Part shown: positions 6,863 through 8,003 of the stretch, piece by piece
Numbering within the stretch: position 1 is the first letter of the stretch
Layout of the letters: every line of letters begins with the position of its first letter
Assembly (NCBI GenBank): GCA_012517025.1
Contig: JAAYVT010000144.1
Span: forward strand, 1 to 8,003
Reading direction: 5' to 3'
From: Phyllobacteriaceae bacterium
GTDB lineage: Bacteria > Pseudomonadota > Alphaproteobacteria > Rhizobiales > Ancalomicrobiaceae
DNA: 8,003 bases
The notes under the pieces: generated by a model
Database searches by the model: none
Seen by the model: the letters and a program-made list of their open reading frames with translations, nothing else
Told to the model about the DNA's origin: nothing
Position numbers and translations under genes: made by a program

Positions 6863-6907
6863 CACCGGTCCGCCGGTGTCGGAAGCATCTCGCGGTCGTT
6901 CGACCGC
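6863..6907 (-). promoter_or_regulatory. Two adjacent hairpins between the paralog genes
   Basis: The 93-base gap between paralog A (stop 6934) and paralog B (start 6840) holds two perfect inverted repeats. In transcription order, 6907-6892 has 7-bp arms GCGGTCG/CGACCGC around 2 nt, and 6878-6863 has 6-bp arms CACCGG/CCGGTG around 4 nt. There is no T-run. Possible roles are an attenuator, an mRNA end-protector for A, or structure controlling B. The AGGAGG site of B lies just downstream. Confidence 0.45.
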
Positions 6908-6933
6908 CGAGGGGACGGGCGCAGAAACACCGG

Positions 6934-7614
6934 TCAGTTGGTGTACATGCGATAGGGAACGGAACGGGCGGAGCGGTTCTCCACCTTGACGTCGAACAGT
7001 GCGGTCTGGGCCGGCACCCAGCCGCAATAGGCGACCCGCGACGGGTTGGGATCGCGACAGACGAGGTTCCCGGCCTGATCCCACACCGAAACGAGCACGT
7101 CGCCGGCGGCCGACAGCTCGACCATGGTCTCGGCGTAGCGTGACCCCTCGAACCTCAGACCGCGGTACCAGTCGGTGCCGGTCGGGCGTAGCGTCGCCCG
7201 GCTGGCACCGGCCCCCTGCACCAGACCCTTGGTCGCGCCGCCGCGAAGGTCCTCGGCGAGGGCGACGATCGTCGGATCGTTCTTCGCCACCGCCACCGCC
7301 TCGGCGAGGAGACCGTCGACCGTGGTCTCGCTCACCCCGCCCGACGCCTCGGCGGAGGTCTCGCCGGAGGCGTCCGGCGTCCGCGCGATCGGCGTGACGC
7401 CGACGCCGCGACGGATCTCGGCGGCGACGATCAGCGCGAGCGGGTCGCGTTCGGCGCGCGCCCATTCGGCCAGCCGGGCCGACAAGGCGAGGTCGCCGAG
7501 CGGTGCCTCGGCGCGATCGCCGGCGGCCACGACACCGCTCGACGAGACACAAGCGAGAAATATCAAAGATACGATCGGTCGGAAACGCGACGGCGCGGCG
7601 AACGGCGAAGACAT
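6934..7614 (-). CDS. Exported protein with C-terminal PPC-like beta-sandwich (paralog A)
   Basis: This 226-residue protein aligns along most of its length with paralog B downstream. Shared blocks are L...LA.W.RA..DPL.LIVAA.IR..VGV (about 43-73), LL.EA.A..KND..IVA.A.D..G.ATKG (102-130) and V.D..G.L.CRD..P...YC...PA.T..F.VKV.N......YR..TN at the C-terminus. The middle linker (about 79-98) is Ser/Glu/Ala-rich and not conserved. The N-terminus has a signal peptide (hydrophobic core about 13-30). Type I cleavage near VVA-A is likeliest; Cys22 in FLAC is a poor lipobox. Cys186 and Cys197 match the paralog's pair. ATG 7612-7614 was chosen because GGAG (7624-7621) is 6 nt upstream, and the start context GGAGTTTCCGATG resembles paralog B's. 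The in-frame GTG at 7638 lacks a comparable site. Function unknown. Confidence 0.88.
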   Translation of the reverse strand: MSSPFAAPSRFRPIVSLIFLACVSSSGVVAAGDRAEAPLGDLALSARLAEWARAERDPLALIVAAEIRRGVGVTPIARTPDASGETSAEASGGVSETTVDGLLAEAVAVAKNDPTIVALAEDLRGGATKGLVQGAGASRATLRPTGTDWYRGLRFEGSRYAETMVELSAAGDVLVSVWDQAGNLVCRDPNPSRVAYCGWVPAQTALFDVKVENRSARSVPYRMYTN

Positions 7615-7836
7615 CGGAAACTCCACGTTCGGAAGCACGGCCGCCCGTCCGCCTGCGCGGCCGGTTCGGCGCTCTCGGAAACAATCTCGCAGACGGTGTC
7701 CGGCTCGGCAATCGCCACCGCATGACGAATGTCGTCATCTTCGCGGCCGGCGCGTCGATGACGGGGATCGTAACCCCGCCCGCGTCGGCGACGGCGCATA
7801 GGAGGGGGCGGCCGGTTCGTCTCAAGGGAGCGCCTC
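7615..7836. other. Divergent intergenic region (222 bp)
   Basis: This gap separates paralog A (minus) from the partial gene (plus) and should hold both promoters. It contains the 17-bp palindrome at 7722-7738 and a weaker 5-bp inverted repeat CGGGG/CCCCG at 7762-7778. A poor sigma-70-like minus-strand pair is TTGCCG (7711-7706), 17 nt, GAGATT (7688-7683). An ORF on the minus strand from 7799 has no ribosome binding site, so I do not call it a gene. Confidence 0.5.
7722..7738. promoter_or_regulatory. 17-bp palindrome, candidate operator
   Basis: ATGACGA-ATG-TCGTCAT has perfect 7-bp arms around a 3-bp centre. It is more AT-balanced than the surrounding DNA and sits in the middle of the divergent intergenic region, about 108 bp upstream of the paralog A start. 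A further ATGACG half-site occurs at 7758-7763. The form suits a dimeric transcription factor; which factor cannot be told. Confidence 0.4.
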
Positions 7837-8003
7837 GTGATCCTTCCACGTCTGCGTCGCGATGTTCGTCGTCTCCTCCCGGAGCGCCTCGTTCTCCTGC
7901 CGGTGTGGCTCGGCCTCGCCGTCGCGGTGGCGGCGCCGACGCCGTCGAGCCCGACGCGCGACCGCGATCCGCCCGCGCTCGGCGACGACTTCGCGGCGGC
8001 GGC
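7837..8003 (+). CDS. N-terminal fragment of an unidentified protein, cut by right edge
   Basis: GTG 7837-7839 opens a frame that stays open to the window end (55 codons). GGGAG (7826-7830) lies 6 nt upstream. The predicted N-terminus is basic (MILPRLRRDVRRLLPERL), then hydrophobic (VLLPVWLGLAVAVAA), then a Pro/Ser/Arg/Asp-rich stretch, as in a signal peptide or membrane anchor. G/C predominates at third codon positions, as expected for a real gene here. The competing frame from ATG 7852 gives an Arg/Ser-rich low-complexity product and was discarded. No family can be assigned from this fragment. The gene is divergent from paralog A and may share regulation with it. Confidence 0.55.
   Translation, partial: MILPRLRRDVRRLLPERLVLLPVWLGLAVAVAAPTPSSPTRDRDPPALGDDFAAA

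Noticed and set aside
4756..7143. Plus-strand open frame of 795 codons, rich in Arg, Asp, Gly and Gln
   Set aside because: It runs antisense through DUF2157 and paralogs B and A, and out of frame through the 175-residue gene. Its composition is a by-product of GC-rich codon use on the other strand. No domain or ribosome binding site supports it.
6948..7614. Lipoprotein assignment for paralog A based on FLAC at residues 19-22
   Set aside because: The residues before Cys22 (F-L-A) do not fit the usual lipobox, and a normal signal peptidase I site follows a few residues later.
7762..7778. CGGGG-7 nt-CCCCG inverted repeat
   Set aside because: Five-base G/C arms are expected by chance in DNA this GC-rich; it is kept only as a note in the intergenic entry.
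7563..7799. 78-codon minus-strand ORF covering the divergent promoter region
   Set aside because: The sequence before its ATG (CCCCTCCT on the coding strand) is not a ribosome binding site. It overlaps the well-supported paralog A start and has an Arg-rich start with no family match.
5363..7849. Minus-strand open frame of 828 codons
   Set aside because: It crosses the paralog genes in another frame and the opposite gene in antisense. It is Arg/Gly-repetitive and has no recognisable domain. High GC makes stop codons rare in such shadow frames.

Overview
This is a GC-rich window (heavy G/C at third codon positions, strong GGAG-type ribosome binding sites, GTG used beside ATG) that looks like the chromosome of an alphaproteobacterium, probably of the Hyphomicrobiales type. 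That assignment rests on composition and on protein style (CD..A..DP / IPACEAA-type Sel1 modules, secreted proteins ending in a YR..TN beta-sandwich), not on any marker gene. No tRNA, rRNA, CRISPR array, insertion sequence or phage gene is visible.

Layout. (1) Positions 2-2842, plus strand: the 3' part of a very large Sel1-repeat protein, cut by the left edge. At least three long modules are visible, each a cysteine-bearing linker plus six or seven Sel1 repeats. (2) Positions 2883-5493, minus strand: a tight three-gene operon of membrane proteins, DUF2157, then DUF4401, then a GDYXXLXP protein. Both junctions are ATGA overlaps. It converges on the Sel1 gene across a short GC-rich hairpin. (3) Positions 5564-6091, plus strand: a small exported protein of unknown function, divergent from the operon across about 70 bases that hold a perfect 7-bp inverted repeat. 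(4) Positions 6157-7614, minus strand: two tandem exported paralogs that share an N-terminal helical region and a C-terminal PPC-like beta-sandwich. A hairpin pair lies between them and a probable bidirectional terminator lies downstream. (5) Positions 7615-7836: a divergent intergenic region with a 17-bp palindrome. It is followed by the start of a plus-strand gene (GTG at 7837) that runs off the right edge.

How the parts fit. Six of the eight genes encode proteins that are membrane-embedded or carry a signal peptide or N-terminal anchor. The Sel1 protein has its few cysteines placed as if for disulfides, and the partial gene starts with a hydrophobic stretch. The window is therefore mostly envelope-directed, but nothing in the sequence shows that the five transcription units act in one pathway. 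The most promising unexplained material is the tandem secreted paralog pair with its intergenic hairpins and upstream palindrome, and the DUF2157/DUF4401/GDYXXLXP cassette, a recurrent gene set with no known function. I do not see clear evidence of a novel defence or mobile system.
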